This document shows, piece after piece, positions 41,278 to 53,458 of a DNA stretch of 64,000 nucleotides. The position numbers and the translations under genes are program-made. Source of the stretch: Semisulcospira habei (lineage: Eukaryota; Mollusca; Gastropoda; Semisulcospiridae). The stretch lies in assembly GCA_036245525.1 (NCBI GenBank), contig BTPG01000004.1:157318158-157382157 (forward strand), in the 5' to 3' direction. The notes under the pieces are model-generated. The model was given only the letters and a program-made list of their open reading frames with translations. It was not told the origin of the DNA and searched no databases. Positions within the stretch are counted from its first letter, which is position 1; every line of letters starts with the position of its first letter.

Positions 41278-42141
41278 TGTTACGTGGTGGAGTTGTAGTC
41301 AAAGTATGATAAACACACCAGACACACACACGTAGAGTTCTTTAAAATAAACCTCGTTCAGCTGCAATCCGTCACACGTGGCTTAAAGATGTAGACAATA
41401 CTGGAGTAACTGTTCCAACAATATTTAATTCAGCGATGCGATATCCACACAGTAATGCACTTTCAAATGCACAAACTACTGATACAAAGTCTCTTCTGCA
41501 ATGTCCACACTGCTACACAAAGTTTCTCATACACAGCGTCTCTCGCAATAAACTACGTGTCTCTACAACTGACAAAGCAAGACAATGTACGAACGGGCTT
41601 TCCCAGCGCCCTCCTTATAAAATACTACGAAATTCCAGAACCGTCTACGGAAATCATACAACGCAACCAATCAGAACGAAACGCACAGCCGAAGCTCATT
41701 AAAATAAACTTTCCAGAAAACTATAAGAGGCTACAAAAACTCGGCTGCTCACTTCAGCTCTAAATTCTAGCGTATAATTAAGTCACATAAAAGTATGGTA
41801 TCCCTATCACCACGTTCCACGATAGCTCAAAAAGGTACGAGAACATTCCCAAAACAAAATAAAGGTTGCTCAATACACGCGCACAGGAAAACAAAAAGTA
41901 GCGAAAATGTTGCGATGCCAACTACCCGACGTGACACTTACGATGTCACTAGACAGTGCGACCTTTCTAGAACGTTCCGGACTTAGCTTAACAAAACGAA
42001 ATCGGCTCTACTCACGAACAAAGAAAATCTTACTAACAAAACACGTGAAACATAACCATGATAGCTCAAATAAACATCGGATCGTTACCTACGATCAACA
42101 TACGCACGCTCTCACAGGGTAACACAACCACAATCGTAACA
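41278..42141 (-). repeat. 3' LTR of the Gmr1-like element
   Basis: 864 bp, TGTTACGTGGTGGAGTTGTA to ACCACAATCGTAACA on the plus strand. It differs from the interrupted LTR at only a handful of sites (for example cttaaagatg/cttaaggatg). Confidence 0.95.
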
Positions 42142-42144
42142 TTA

Positions 42145-42157
42145 CCCCCCTCTTAAG
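42145..42157 (-). promoter_or_regulatory. Polypurine tract (plus-strand primer site)
   Basis: On the minus strand CTTAAGAGGGGGG lies three bases before the 3' LTR, the expected place for the second-strand DNA primer of an LTR retrotransposon. Confidence 0.75.
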
Positions 42158-42347
42158 AATGAAATTTCACAAACATTTCTTCTCAAATTTCAAAAATACC
42201 GTTGTGGATGTGTAAACCTACAGAAAAACCTAAACAAATATAACTTCACATCAAGAATCAAATTAAAATAAACGTCTCACAGTTCCTGTAAACAGCCCTG
42301 AGCATCGAAATGTTTCATACAAAAGTTCTGGACACAAAAATGTTCAT

Positions 42348-42808
42348 TTAAACTGCTCTGTTTAGGTAATGTGCTCCAAAATTCTGCGAACCCTTGATAG
42401 ACTGTAGTTTAATGTCAAAATTCTGCAAGAACATCGCCCATCTCATAATACGAGAATTTGTAAACTTAGCAGAGTTTAGATAGTTCAAGGGCTGATGGTC
42501 TGTTTGGAGAACAAATGGCACTCCCAGAAGGTACAGTTCGAACCGCCTTACTCCCCGATGATGGCTAGGCACTCCTTCTCGATGGTCGAGTAGTTTCTCT
42601 CAGCTCTGGTCAACCATTTGCTGGCGTAGCTCACTGGGTGGAGTTTTCCGTTATCTTCTTGAATCAAGACTGCATATACTCCTTCGTTGGAGGCGTCTGT
42701 TCTCAGGAAGAACGTTTTCAACGGGTCAGGAAGGTGTAGAACAGGCTTCTCGGTCAGGATGTCTCGAACCGCCTGGAATGCTCGCTCTTGGGCCTCCTCC
42801 CACTTCAC
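42348..42808 (-). pseudogene. Gmr1-like RNase H, frameshifted
   Basis: Two minus frames. 42808-42548 has the connection and start of RNase H (HLPDPLKTFFLRTDASNEGV, with the first catalytic Asp; SYASKWLTRAERNYSTIEKE with the Glu). 42572-42348 continues with FVLQTDHQPLNYLNSAKF, carrying the third acidic residue, and ends SIKGSQNFGAHYLNRAV. A frame change near 42555 separates them. There is no integrase downstream, as expected for this element order. Confidence 0.87.
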
Positions 42809-42915
42809 TATGTTGGTTGTCCTTTCCTCAGCAAATCAGTCAAGGGTGCTGTGACTGCCGCAAAGTTTGGTATGAACTCCCGGTAGTAGTTCGCCAAGCC
42901 CATAAATGAGCGGAC

Positions 42916-43878
42916 TTACGTCTTGGTCGTAGGTCGCGGGGCATCCCTGATCTTCTGCACGTTGGCGTCGTGTAGCCCCTTTAAACCTTCGCTCAATTTA
43001 TGTCCAATGAAGTCTATGTTGTCAGCCCCAAGAATACACTTGCTTGGACGGATGGTGAAATTCGCCTCTGACAGTCTTTGGAACAGTTCTCGGAGGGCTT
43101 GGAGGTGGTCCCCCCAAGTTTTGGTATGGATCAAAATGTCATCCCAGTAAAAGACCACATTTTGCATATCTTCTAGGATCTTTTTCAGTCCTCTTTTCAA
43201 TGTGGCACCACTGTTCACCATACCAAAAGGCATTTTCAGAAACTCCCAATAACCGTCGGGTGTGACGAACGCTGTCTTGGGGATATCTTCTTCTGCAACC
43301 TTGATTTGCCAATACCCTTTGCTTAGGTCAATTTTGGAGAAAAATCGGTCTCCACTGACCTTCTGGAACAGTTCTTCCGCTGTGGGCATAGGCTCTGGAT
43401 CAAAGATTGTTAGTTTATTGAGTCTGCGATAGTCCACACACACTCGGTTGGATCCATCGGGTTTCTTCATGATGACAACTGGGGACGCATATGGTGACTT
43501 GGACTCTCTGATGACATTCAGACTCAGCATTTCCTTGATATCCTTTTTCAATTCGTCCCTCGTGTTATAAGGAAGACGATAAGGTTTGCTGCGAACTGGC
43601 TCGTTTGATGTCAGGTTTACCTCATGCAGGATGGTGTCTGTTGTCCCTGGGTCAGGTGTAAACCGATGCTCGAATTCTTGAGTCAGGACGCGCAGTTCTT
43701 CACGTTGAGTCTGGGTCAGATTCTGACCGAACTGGATATCTTCTACATCCTCTTTGTGTCGGAGTTCATTAAGGTCAAACAGGTTCTCGTCGTCTAGTCT
43801 TTTGTCATCAGCAAGACGCACCGATGCGGCCATTTGTGTTTTGTCTTGACGACCTCTCGCAATATACTTCTTCAGCAA
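42916..43878 (-). pseudogene. Gmr1-like reverse transcriptase
   Basis: A 320-codon frame with the reverse transcriptase blocks of Ty3/gypsy elements: YRLPYNTRDELKKDIKEMLS, ESKSPYASPVVIMKKPDGSN, FSKIDLSKGYWQIKVAEEDI, EFLKMPFGMVNSGATL, and the catalytic YWDD in NVVFYWDDILIHTKTW. It continues the integrase frame after a single TAA (43888-43890). It ends prematurely at 42916, where the thumb region moves to another frame before RNase H. Confidence 0.9.
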
Positions 43879-43887
43879 ATTAGCATG

Positions 43888-44910
43888 TTACGTTTTCACC
43901 TTGTTGTTGACCTTGACTCTGTAGTCGTTGATGCCAACCACCGTGTCGACAACGTATGGTCCCTTCCACTGCATCAGAAGTTTGTTGTTGTCGGTAGGAA
44001 GAAGAACCAATACTTGGTCACCTGGCTGCAATCGTCGAGGTTTTGCGTTACGATCATAGTAATGCTTCCCCTCGTTCTGCGCCTTCCCTAGTTCTTCTCG
44101 AGCCATCCTGAGGGTATCTTCCAGCTTCTCTCTCAGGTCGAAGACGTACTGGTAGCTGATTTTCACCTCAGGTGCGTCGATATCCTTGGTCCACAGCTCC
44201 TTCAGGATGTGCATGGGCCCCCTTACAGTCCTACCGTACAGTAATTCAAAAGGGGAAAACCCTGTCGGATCCTGAGGAACTTCACGGTATGCGAAGAGCA
44301 AGGCATTGATGTATCTATGCCACAACCTTGGCTGCTCAGCGCACAGTTTCTTTAACATAGCCTTCAAAGTTCCATTAAACTTTTCAACCAGCCCATTATA
44401 CATGGGGTGATAAGGGGTGGTAGTAAGGTGTCGGATGCTCAATAGCCGGTTGACTTCCTCCATGCAGTCTGAGACGAACTGAGTTCCTAGGTCTCTCAGG
44501 ATCTCTTCAGGAATTCCTAAACGGCTGAACATGTCGACGAGCGCCTCTGCTACTGTTGGACTGTCGATCTTTTTCAATGGTATGGCTTCAGGATAACGTG
44601 TAGCGTAGTCCACCAGGGTCAAAATGTATCGATGACCATCTTCACTCGGAGGAGATATTGGCCCCACAAGGTAAACAGCTACCCGCTTGAAAGGCATATC
44701 GATCAATGGCATTTTCTCTAGAGGAACCTTGGGCACCTTTCCCTTGGAGATTGTCTTCTGGCATATGTCGCACGATCTGCAGAATCGGGTGACGTCGCCT
44801 CCCATATCAGGCCAGTAGAAGACGGCTCGGATTCTATCGAGCGTCTTGTTGATTCCCAAATGTCCTCCCAATATGGAATCATGTGCCAATTTCATCACCT
44901 GCATTCTCAA
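43888..44910 (-). pseudogene. Gmr1-like integrase
   Basis: A 340-codon frame with an HHCC zinc domain (HDSILGGHLGINKTLDRIRA ... CRSCDICQKT) and an integrase core. The second acidic residue is in LRDLGTQFVSD and the third in YNGLVEKFNGTL. The first catalytic position, normally Asp before LVGP, is Tyr here (VAVYLVGPI), so the enzyme would be dead. The C-terminal GPY/F-like region is DQVLVLLPTDNNKLLMQWKG then PYVV. It lies upstream of the reverse transcriptase, the Gmr1 order. Confidence 0.9.
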
Positions 44911-44928
44911 AGGTTCAGGAACTACTAC

Positions 44929-46206
44929 TTAACGGACAGGTTTATCTCCATTGCTGTCGAATATCCGGTACAGGATATCTTTTCTGGTCTCGAAGGTTAT
45001 CTCTTTTCCCTTTCGCGTTACGGGCTCGGTCTGACCTCGGAACTTGTCAAGCGTGGTGTCGGCTCTCTGTAGCTCCACCAGCCTTTCTTTATTCACCACT
45101 GCTGCTTCCGTGTTGTCCGCCACTTTTAGAGGGATGGTCTGGTGACTCTTCTTTGCTTGACTTCTCATGGTAACAGAACATATTTCAGGTCTCCACTCTG
45201 GATCTGGATCGTCTGCGTTTCTGGCACCATCAATGTTTCCGATGATGAGGTCGTAGACTGGCGTCTTCACGCACAACGCCTTCACCTCTCCTGTCAAGTA
45301 TGGGGTGTCGACACTGACTTTGGCAAGGGGGATAATCCTTACAGTTCCGTCAGCCAAAATGAGGGTGGTCCACTCCTGTAGTTTCTGGTCTTCAGCTACT
45401 AGGACCTCTCTCACGATGATGCAGCTACAACCAGTGTCTCTCAACACTTTCACTGGTGTGTCGCCGACGAATCTTGGCACCACCGGCATGTTCGGCACTT
45501 CATTCTCAGGCAGCGCGATGTTTGAGACTGGTAAAAATGTAGTCCCATCTCCTACTGGGATGCGTCCATTCTTTTTGAAAGATTCAATCAGCTCTGGTGT
45601 CACTCGCGTTTCTCTAGACTCAAAGTCCTTGCATGACGTCACATCATTGGCTAATACAGCGGCAGCTCTGTGTTGAGACGTGGTACTGCTTCTGCCTGCT
45701 ATCCCACGATCTTGGTTGGATCTTCTGATGTCGCCTCGGGGAACATCTTTAGAAGGACACCGTATCACTGTGTGACCTTTCTTTCCACAGAGAAAACATG
45801 TCAGGTTCTCCACCGGCTTGTATCTCGGGGTGTCTCTGACATTGTGGATTTCCTCTGCTGGTGCAGACACACGCTGTGGCTTACTGGACCCGAACTTCAT
45901 GTTGTGAGCGTCAAGGTATCTTTGAGCGAAGTTGGCCAGGGCCTTTAGTGACTTGTCTTTTTGCTCTCTGAGGTGGGCGGCCAGGTCTTTAGAACATGCG
46001 CTGAAAACTTGTTCTTTGATGATGAGGTCGCACAGGTCTTGGTACTCTCTGTTTAGGCCAGCCAGCTCTATCCATTTCTCCAGGTAGCTTCTGATTCTTT
46101 CAATGAATAGGCCGGGTGTTTCTCCTTCTTCAGGCTTGCAGTTCCGAAATCGTCGCCTGTAACCCTCTTCAGTAAAGTCATACTGTCTCAGCAGGGCGGC
46201 TTTCAA
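44929..46206 (-). pseudogene. Gmr1-like gag C-terminus and protease
   Basis: A 425-codon frame. The first part is a capsid-like domain resembling SCAN-type gag (YRRRFRNCKPEEGETPGLFI; LIIKEQVFSACSKDLAAHL). A CCHC zinc knuckle follows (CFLCGKKGHTVIRCP), then an aspartic protease (VKVLRDTGCSCIIVREVL, with a DTG active site; YDLIIGNIDG). It ends in the linker before integrase at a TAA (44929-44931), after which the integrase continues in the same frame. A frame change near 46250 separates it from the gag N-terminus. Confidence 0.88.
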
Positions 46207-46331
46207 CTGTGTATAACCTTCAGCATCTTCTCTTGGCAGACAGGTGTAAATTCAAGCGCTTTGCCAGTTAGAAGTGCGCTCAGTTTAATAGCCCAAGGCT
46301 CTTGTTTCCAATTGTTGCTATTTGTGAAGCG

Positions 46332-46802
46332 CTAGAATCGCTCCAGATAAGCGTCCATCGTATCTGAATTTTCAATGAAAGGTGGAAGTTTTGGCGCACG
46401 GGCTGTTTGTTCTCTGCTCGCTAATGCTGTTGCTTCATTAGTTCTCTGGCTCTGTGCCTCTATCTCCATCTGCTTCAGATGAATTTCGTGTTGTCGCTGC
46501 CTCTCCGCCTCTTCTCGTTGTTTTTCTGCTTCTTCTGCTTGGATTTCAAGTTTCCTGATTTCAAGTTCTCTAGCTCTTTCTTCTCTCTCCAATCTCTCTT
46601 TTTCTTCTTTCTCTCGTCTCTTTTCTTCTTTCTCCTCTCTCTCTAGTCTCTCCTTTTCTTCTCTCTCTCGTCTCTTTTCTTCTTTCTCCTCTCTCTCTAG
46701 TCTCTCCTTCTCTCTCTTTTTTACAAACTCGAGGAGTTGAGCTCCTTCGAGTCCACATTCCTTTCCAATTTTCAGGAATGTCTCCATCTCCGATGTCGCC
46801 AT
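46332..46802 (-). pseudogene. Gmr1-like gag N-terminus
   Basis: 156 codons from ATG at 46802: MATSEMETFLKIGKECGLEG, then about 90 residues of highly charged coiled coil made of Glu/Arg/Lys repeats (EREEKEEKRREREEKERLER), then LPPFIENSDTMDAYLERF and a TAG. The repeats are encoded by an expanding CTCTTTCTTCT-type DNA repeat on the plus strand. The short FIENSDTMDAYLERF segment is the usual start of the gag capsid region in this family. Confidence 0.85.
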
Positions 46803-46862
46803 CTCTGCTTTTCACTGCTGGCTGTTTTCTCCTGCTACCCTTTCCACTGAACCAACTGAAGA

Positions 46863-46881
46863 GGTCTCGTCGGGGTCGCCA
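46863..46881 (-). promoter_or_regulatory. Primer binding site, tRNA-Arg-like
   Basis: Minus strand TGGCGACCCCGACGAGACC begins three bases after the 5' LTR. It is complementary to a tRNA 3' end reading ...GGGGTCGCCA, as in many animal tRNA-Arg genes. The tRNA identity is inferred. Confidence 0.65.
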
Positions 46882-47060
46882 AAATGTTACGTGGTGGAGT
46901 TGTAGTCAAAGTATGATAAACACACCAGACACACACACGTAGAGTTCTTTAAAATAAACCTCGTTCAGCTGCAATCCGTCACACGTGGCTTAAGGATGTA
47001 GACAATACTGGAGTAACAGTTCCAACAATATTTAATTCAGCGATGCGATATCCACACAGT

Positions 47061-50000
47061 CATGGCTTGGCTTCGCGAACGAAGATTGTATAGGGCTTGC
47101 CTACGTCGTCTGCAGGCATTTTCGTGACTGCGGAGGCCAATCCGGGACAGGCAGGTTCGACCGCAGTGGCTGCAGGGGAAGGTCTGGTCAGGGTTCTGAG
47201 TTACGACAACTCTATTTTTTCTCCTGAGCCGCTTGTCCTTGAGGTTAGCTCTGCGAGAGTCCTCAAAAGAGACGGCTGCCTTGTGAATGGTGGAGCGCCA
47301 GGTGTCACGGTCCGCAGCAAGCGAAGACCACTGGCGGTGGTCGATTTGGCAGGCACTAAGTGACTTCTTGAGACCGTCTTTGTATCTCTTCTTTGGTGCC
47401 CCTCTGTCTCGGTGTCCAGTGGCGAGCTCGCCGAACAGAGTGATCTTGGGTAGGCGATGATCCTCCATCCTGGAGACGTGCCCCGCCCAGCGAAGCTGTG
47501 TCCGCAGCAGCAAAGCCTCGATGCTCAAAGTTTCCGCCTGTTCAAGGACCTCGACGTTGGTGACATAGTCACTCCAGTGAATGCTAAGGATGGTACGCAG
47601 GCAGCGCTGGTGAAAGCGTTCGAGGAGTCGTAGTTGGCTGCGTTAGAGGGCCCAGGACTTGGAACCGTACAGCAGGGTGGTGAGTACGACAGCTCTGTAC
47701 ACGCTGATCTTGGTGCCTTTTTTCAGCTGTTGATTGTGCCACACCCGCTTGAATAGTCGCCCGAAAGCACTGTTCGCTTTTGCCAGCCTGTTGTCCAGCT
47801 CCTTGTCCAGCTTGGCGTCTGATGTGATGATGCAGGCGAGGTAGGTAAACTGGTGTACAGACTTCAGTTCGGACTCGCCGATGGTGATGTGGGGAGGGCG
47901 ATGCTCTTCCTTGGGTGCTGGCTGATGAAGGACCTCTCTCTTTTTCAGACTGACCTCAAGTCCAAAGAGCTGGGCGGCATCTGCGAAGCAGGACGTAATG
48001 CGCTGCAAGGCTCTCTCTGTGTGTGCACCGAGGGCAGCGTCATCAGCAAAGAGCAGCTCACGAATCAGTTGGTCTAGGGTTTTCGTGTGGGCCTGCAGTC
48101 GTCTGAGGTTGAAGAGGCTGCCATCAAGACGATACCTGATGTACACTGCGTCGTCATCGTCGAGGTCCACTGTGGCCTGCTTCAACATCATGCTGAAGAA
48201 GATGGTGAAGAGGGTCGGTGCCAGCACGCAGCCTTGCTTCACGCCGTTGCGAATGGGGAATGGTTCTGAGAGGTCACTGTTTAGTCTGACCTGGCCTTGC
48301 TGGTCCTCGTGGAGCTGGACGATCAGTTGAGGAACTTTGGGGGACAGACTAGTCGATCCAGGATCTGCCACATACCTTGCCTGCTTACAGTGTCAAACGC
48401 TTTTGTTAGGTCGACAAACGTTACGTACAGCCCTTTGTTCTGCTCGCGGCACTTCTCCTGAAGCTGTCTCAGCACAAAGACCATGTCGGTGGTACTCCTG
48501 TTGACTCTGAAGCCACACTGGCCCTCTGGGAGGTGGTCTTCAGCGATGGCAGGTACCAGCCGATTCAGGAGCAACCATGCGAGAATTTTCCCGGCAATGG
48601 ACAGCAGGGTAATTCCACGATAATTAGAGCAGGCAGACTTCTCTCCTTTGTTCTTGTACAGGGTGATGATGACTGCATCACGTAGATCCTTTGGTAGTGT
48701 TCCTTTTTCCCAGCAGCAGAGAAAGAGGTCGTGGAGCTTGTTGTGCAGTGCTGGGCCTCCATGTTTCCATATCTCTGGCGGGATTCCGTCAATGCCTGCT
48801 GCTTTGCCACTCTTGAGCTGGTGGATGGCTGTGAGGGTCTCTTCGGCGGTGGGCGGTTCGTCCAATTCAACCTTTAGTGGAAGGTGTGGGATTTGGAGGA
48901 TGACTGTTTCTTGAACAGTGCGCTCAGCGCCGAAGAGGTCCTGAAAGTACTCCGACCAGCGGTTCAAGATGGAGGTATTATCTGTAAGGAGTGCCTGTCC
49001 ATCAGCGCTTCGCAGGGGACTTTGTACCAGGTGCCTAGGGCCATACCCTGCTTTCAGTGCTTCGTAGAAGCCCCTGTAGTCACCGTTGTCAGCGCAGAGC
49101 TGGGTCCTCTGTGCGAGTCTGGACCACCACTTGTTCTGGAGCTCTCTAAGCTTGAGCTGGAGACTGCTGCAGATGAGGCGGAAGGCAGACTTCTTCACAG
49201 GGCAGGAAGGCTGGGCTAGGTGGGCCTGGTGGGCGGCTCTTTTGTCTTGCTAGAAGTTCCTGGATCTCTACGTTGTTTTCGTCAAACCAGTCTTTGTTCC
49301 TCTTTCTAGCAAAGCCCAAGACTTCCACAAAAGATTTTACAACAGCAGTTTTCAGTTGTTCCCAGAGTGTTTCAGGGGAGGAGTCTCCTGGATCAACTGT
49401 GTCTTTGAGCATGCGCTGTAAATCGGCCTAAAGGGCAGCTTTCTTGTCGTCACGCTGAAGGCTGGCAACATCAAGCTTTTTCTTTGGGGGGGGGGGGCCT
49501 TTCTTGGGTTTCAGCTTGAGGCGGAGCCTGAGTTTGCAGCGAACAAGGCGGTGGTCAGTGTGGCACTCTGCGCTGGGCATCACTCTGGTGAGGAGGACGT
49601 CACTGCGGTCCCTTTGACGCACTAGGACATAGTCGATAAGGTGCCAGTGCTTGGAGCGAGGATGCATCCAGGTGGTCTTTCGACTGTCCTTTTGCTGAAG
49701 AGTAGTGTTGGTGATGACAGGTTGCTGCTCTGCACAGAGCTCCAACAGTAGGCGACCATTGTCATTGCAGTTCCCAACGCCATGCTTGCTGAGGACTCCT
49801 TTTCAGGCTTCAGAGTCTTGGCCCACTCTGGCGTTGAAGTCGCCAAGGATGATGACTTTGTCGTCTGCAGGGGTGCTCTGCAGGAGGCTGCGCAGGTCAG
49901 AGTAGAACTTGTCTTTTTCTGCAGGCTCTGCCAGGAGGGTTGGGGAGTACACACTGAAAAGGGTGACGTATTGCTGGTGTCTCAGTGGGAGGCGCATGGA

Positions 50001-50318
50001 CATGATGCGGTCGGAGTGACCCGTTGGTAGGTTTTCCAACTTAGACGCAATGGGGGTCTTCACCATGAAGCCCACGCCTGAGAGCCGTCTTTCTGATGCA
50101 GGCCTGCCTGACCAGTAGAGGGTGTAGCCAGCGCCAAGTTCTTGGAGGCTGCCTTCCTCCGGGAGGGGTACTTCGCTGAGCGCGGCGATGTCGATGTTTA
50201 ACCTCCGCAATTCATGGGCAATGAGGGCGGAGCGACGCTCAGGGCGTCCGCTGTCTGCTGTGTCGAGCATGGTTCGAATGTTCTAGCATGCTACGTTGAG
50301 TCCGGTCGTGGTCGTCAT
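47061..50318 (-). pseudogene. LINE-B endonuclease/reverse transcriptase ORF, broken
   Basis: The ATG at 50318 is followed twelve codons in by a TAG (50283-50285). AP endonuclease: LNIDIAALSEVPLPEEGSLQ, VIILGDFNARVGQDSEA, HLIDYVLVRQRDRSDVLLT and HTDHRLVRCKLRL (50270-49428, two frames). Reverse transcriptase: LKSGKAAGIDGIPPEIWKHG, YRGITLLSIAGKILA, CGFRVNRSTTDMVFVL, VTFVDLTKAFDTVSRQGMW (49198-48323), then NGVKQGCVLAPTLFTIFF and LLFADDAALGAHTE (48371-47643). The C-terminus has RWAGHVSRMEDHRLPKI and a C2H2-like finger FPCSHCGRTCLSRIGLRSHE (47528-47061). At least four frame changes or stops disable it. Confidence 0.88.
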
Positions 50319-51027
50319 GAGAGTGGATCCGTTGTTTTTTTCTTGTTTTCTGACCGCATGAGAAGATGCCCGTTGACCGCGGCTAGCCAACTGGGGTTAC
50401 GAGAGGATGAGCTTTGGTTAGGCCACCTTTTCTAGGCCCCTCTCCGTGTGGAGCAAGCAGTGCTGTCCCTAGAGAAGGCTGCTTGGTCGTTCAGGGTGTG
50501 CCCAGTGACGTTGTCATCCCCAGGTCAACATCAGGCGACCAATATCCTGAACCGCCTGCATGCAGGTTTGAGACTGCGGCCTCCAGTCACATCTTTCACC
50601 TGCCGTTTTGCCCCTTGCCCATCACTACAGGACTTGGAAAGTTCAGTGTCATAGTCCGTGGGCGTTTCCTAAAGCCTGCGCGGTGGAGCTTTTTGGTGGA
50701 GTGCAGTGTGCGCAGTACTGGCCCCACCCTTTAAACCCTTGGTTCGTTTGCCATGGTCTAGCAAGCTGGGACGGTGGCATCGAGGTCCTCAGGTCGTATG
50801 TTTTATATCAGACTGTCCTTGTCTTAGTCTCTGGCTCAAAAGCCTTCCTCGGAGACACGGGGTCTTTGATGTCAGGGGTTTCCTCCCTTAGCCTTTCCGC
50901 AGCCAAGCGGCCAGGCCTGCAAGGCAGTAGTGGACTCGTGGGGGCCGGGGTCGTCTATGTCCCGTGCAGATGTGAACATCTGCCCACTGCCCAGACGGTG
51001 ACACTTACCAAAGGAGAAAAATCCAAC

Positions 51028-51100
51028 GCCGGAACCCGGTATCGAACCTCGCACCTTTGGCATTGGAGGCAGACGCCTTAACCACTGCGCCACTTCCCCG
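51028..51100 (-). ncRNA. tRNA-like Pol III promoter head of LINE-B
   Basis: Read on the minus strand the 5' end of LINE-B starts GGGGAAGTGGCGCAGTGGTT. It has an A-box-like TGGCGCAGTGG (51084-51094) and a B-box GGTTCGATACC (51039-51049), spaced as in a tRNA. It resembles a tRNA-derived SINE head. Whether it belongs to the LINE or is a SINE fused to it is open. Confidence 0.65.
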
Positions 51101-51817
51101 CCCGTAATGCACTTTCAAATGCACAAACTACTGATACAAAGTCTCTTCTACAATGTCCACACTGCGACACAAAGTTTCTCATACGCAGCGTCTCTCACAA
51201 TAAACTACGTGTCTCTACAACTGACAAAGCAAGACAATGTACGAACGGGCTTTCCCAGCGCCCTCCTTATAAAATACTACGAAATTCCAGAACCGTCTAC
51301 GGAAATCATACAACGCAACCAATCAGAACGAAACGCACAGCCGAAGCTCATTAAAATAAACTTTCCAGAAAACTATAAGAGGCTACAAAAACTCGGCTGC
51401 TCACTTCAGCTCTAAATTCTAGCGTATAATCAAGTCACATAAAAGTATGGTATCTCTATCACCACGTTCCATGATTGCTCAAAAAGGTTCGAGAACATTC
51501 CCAAAACAAAATAAAGGCTGCTCAATACACACGCACAGGAAAACAAAAAGTAGCGAAAATGTTGCGATGCCAACTACCCGACGTGACACTTACGATGTCA
51601 CTAGACAGTGCGACCTTTCTAGAACGTTCCGGACTAAACTTAACAAAAAGAGATCGGCTCTACTCACGAACAAAAGAAAATCTTACTAAAAAAACACGTG
51701 AAACATAACCATGATAGCTCAAATAAACATCGGATCGTTACCTACGATCAACATACGCACGCTCTCACAGGGTAACACAACCACAATCGTCTTGGCTTGA
51801 CTTCGCGAACGAAGATT

Positions 51818-52636
51818 TTATAGGAGTTGCCCACGACGTCTGCAGGCTTGTTCGTGGCTGCGGAGGCCAATCCGAGACAGGCAGGTTCGACCGCAGTGGC
51901 TGCAGGGGAAGGTATGGCCAGGGTTCTGAGCTGCGGCATCTCTGTTTTTTCTCCTGAGCCGCTTGTCCTTAAGGCTAGCTCTGTGAGAGTCCTCAAAGGA
52001 GACAGCTGCCTTGTAAATGGTGGAGCGCCAGGTGTCACGGTCCGCAGCAAGCGAAGACCACTGGTGGTGGTCGATTTGGCAGGCACTAAGTGACTTCTTG
52101 AGACAGTCTTTGTATCTCTTCTTTGGTGCCCCTCTGTCACGGTGTCCAGTAGCAAGCTCGCCGAACAGGGTGATCTTTGGTAGGCGATGATCCTCCATCC
52201 TGGAGACATGCCCCGCCCAGCGGAGCTGTGTCCGCAGCAGCAAAGCCTCGATGCTCACAGTTTCAGCCTGTTCAAGGACCTCGACGTTGGTGACATAGTC
52301 ACTCCAGTGAATGCCCAGGATGGTACGCAGGCAGCGCTGGTGGAAGCGTTCGAGGAGTCGTAGTTGGCTGCGGTAGAGGGCCCAGGACTCGGAACCATAC
52401 AGCAGGGTGGTGAGGACCACAGCTCTGTACACGCTGATCTTGGTGCCTGTTTTCAGCTGTTGATTGTGCCACACCCGCTTGAAAAGTCGCCCGAAAGCGC
52501 TGTTCGCTTTTGCCAGCCTGCTGTCAAGCTCCTTGTCCAGCTTGGCGTCCGACGTGATAATGCAGCCAAGGTAAGTAAACTGGTGCACTGACTTTAGTTC
52601 AGACTCGCCAATGGTGATGTGAGGAGGGCGATACAC
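51818..52636 (-). pseudogene. LINE-C reverse-transcriptase C-terminus
   Basis: A 272-codon frame from YRPPHITIGESELKSVHQFT through VYRAVVLTTLLYGSESWALY to the cysteine/histidine finger CSHCGRTCLSRIGLRSHEQA and a stop only 27 bp before the element end. The catalytic FADDAAL motif is in the preceding frame (52920-52675). Frame changes at about 52640 and 52920 and deletions upstream disable the ORF. Confidence 0.87.
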
Positions 52637-53458
52637 TGTCTTGGGTGCCGGCTGATGGAGGACCTCTGTCTTTTTCAGACTGACCTCGAGTCCAAAGAGC
52701 TGGGCAGCATCTGCGAAGCATGACGTGATGCGCTGCAGGGCTCTTCTGTGTGTGCAACGAGGGCAGCATCATCAGCAAAAAGCAGCTCACGAATCAGTTG
52801 GTCTAGGGTTTTCGTGTGGGCCTGCAGTCGTCTGAGGTTGAACAGGCTGCCATCGAGACGATACCTGATGTACACTGCATCGTCATCATCGAGGTCCACT
52901 GTGGCCTGCTTCAACATCATGCTAAAAAGATGGTGAAGAGGGTCGGTGCCAGCACGCAGCCCTGCTTTACGCCGTTGAGAATAGGGAATGGTTCCGAGAG
53001 GTCATTGTTGAGTCTGACCTGGCCTTGCTGGTCCTCGTGTAGCTGGACAATCATGTTGAGGAACTTTGGGGGACAGCCAAGTCGCTCCAGGATCTGCCAC
53101 ATGCCTTGCCTGCTCACAGTGTCAAACGCTTTTGTTAGGTCGACAAATGTTACGTACAGACCTTTGTTCTGCTCGCGGCACTTCTCCTGTAGCTGTCTCA
53201 GCACAAAGACCATATCGGTGGTGCTCCTGTTTGCTCTGAAGCCACACTGGCCCTCTGGGAGTTGGTCTTCAGCGATGGCAGGTACCAGCCGATTCAGGAG
53301 CAGCCTTGCAAGGATTTTTCCAGCAATGGACAGCAGGGTAATTCCCCGATAGTTGGAACAGTCAGACTTCTCGCCTTTGTTCTTGTACAGGGTGATAACG
53401 ACTGCATCACGGAGATCTTTTGGTAGTGTTCCTTCCTCCCAGCAGCAGAGAAAGAGGT

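Larger units (their letters stand above)
47061..51105 (-). mobile_element. LINE-B, near full-length RTE-like non-LTR retrotransposon
   Basis: About 4.05 kb on the minus strand: a tRNA-like head at the 5' end, a leader of about 0.8 kb, a broken ORF with AP endonuclease and reverse transcriptase, and an abrupt 3' end at the sequence cgcgaagccaagccatg without poly-A. The same 3' end is found in LINE-A and LINE-C. The target duplication, if any, is very short (gt). The endonuclease resembles the type often annotated as craniofacial development protein 2-like. Confidence 0.88.

Noticed and set aside
47097..47363. Plus-strand frames across LINE-B (also 51827-52093)
   Set aside because: They recur identically opposite the LINE C-terminal coding region in both copies and are antisense shadows.
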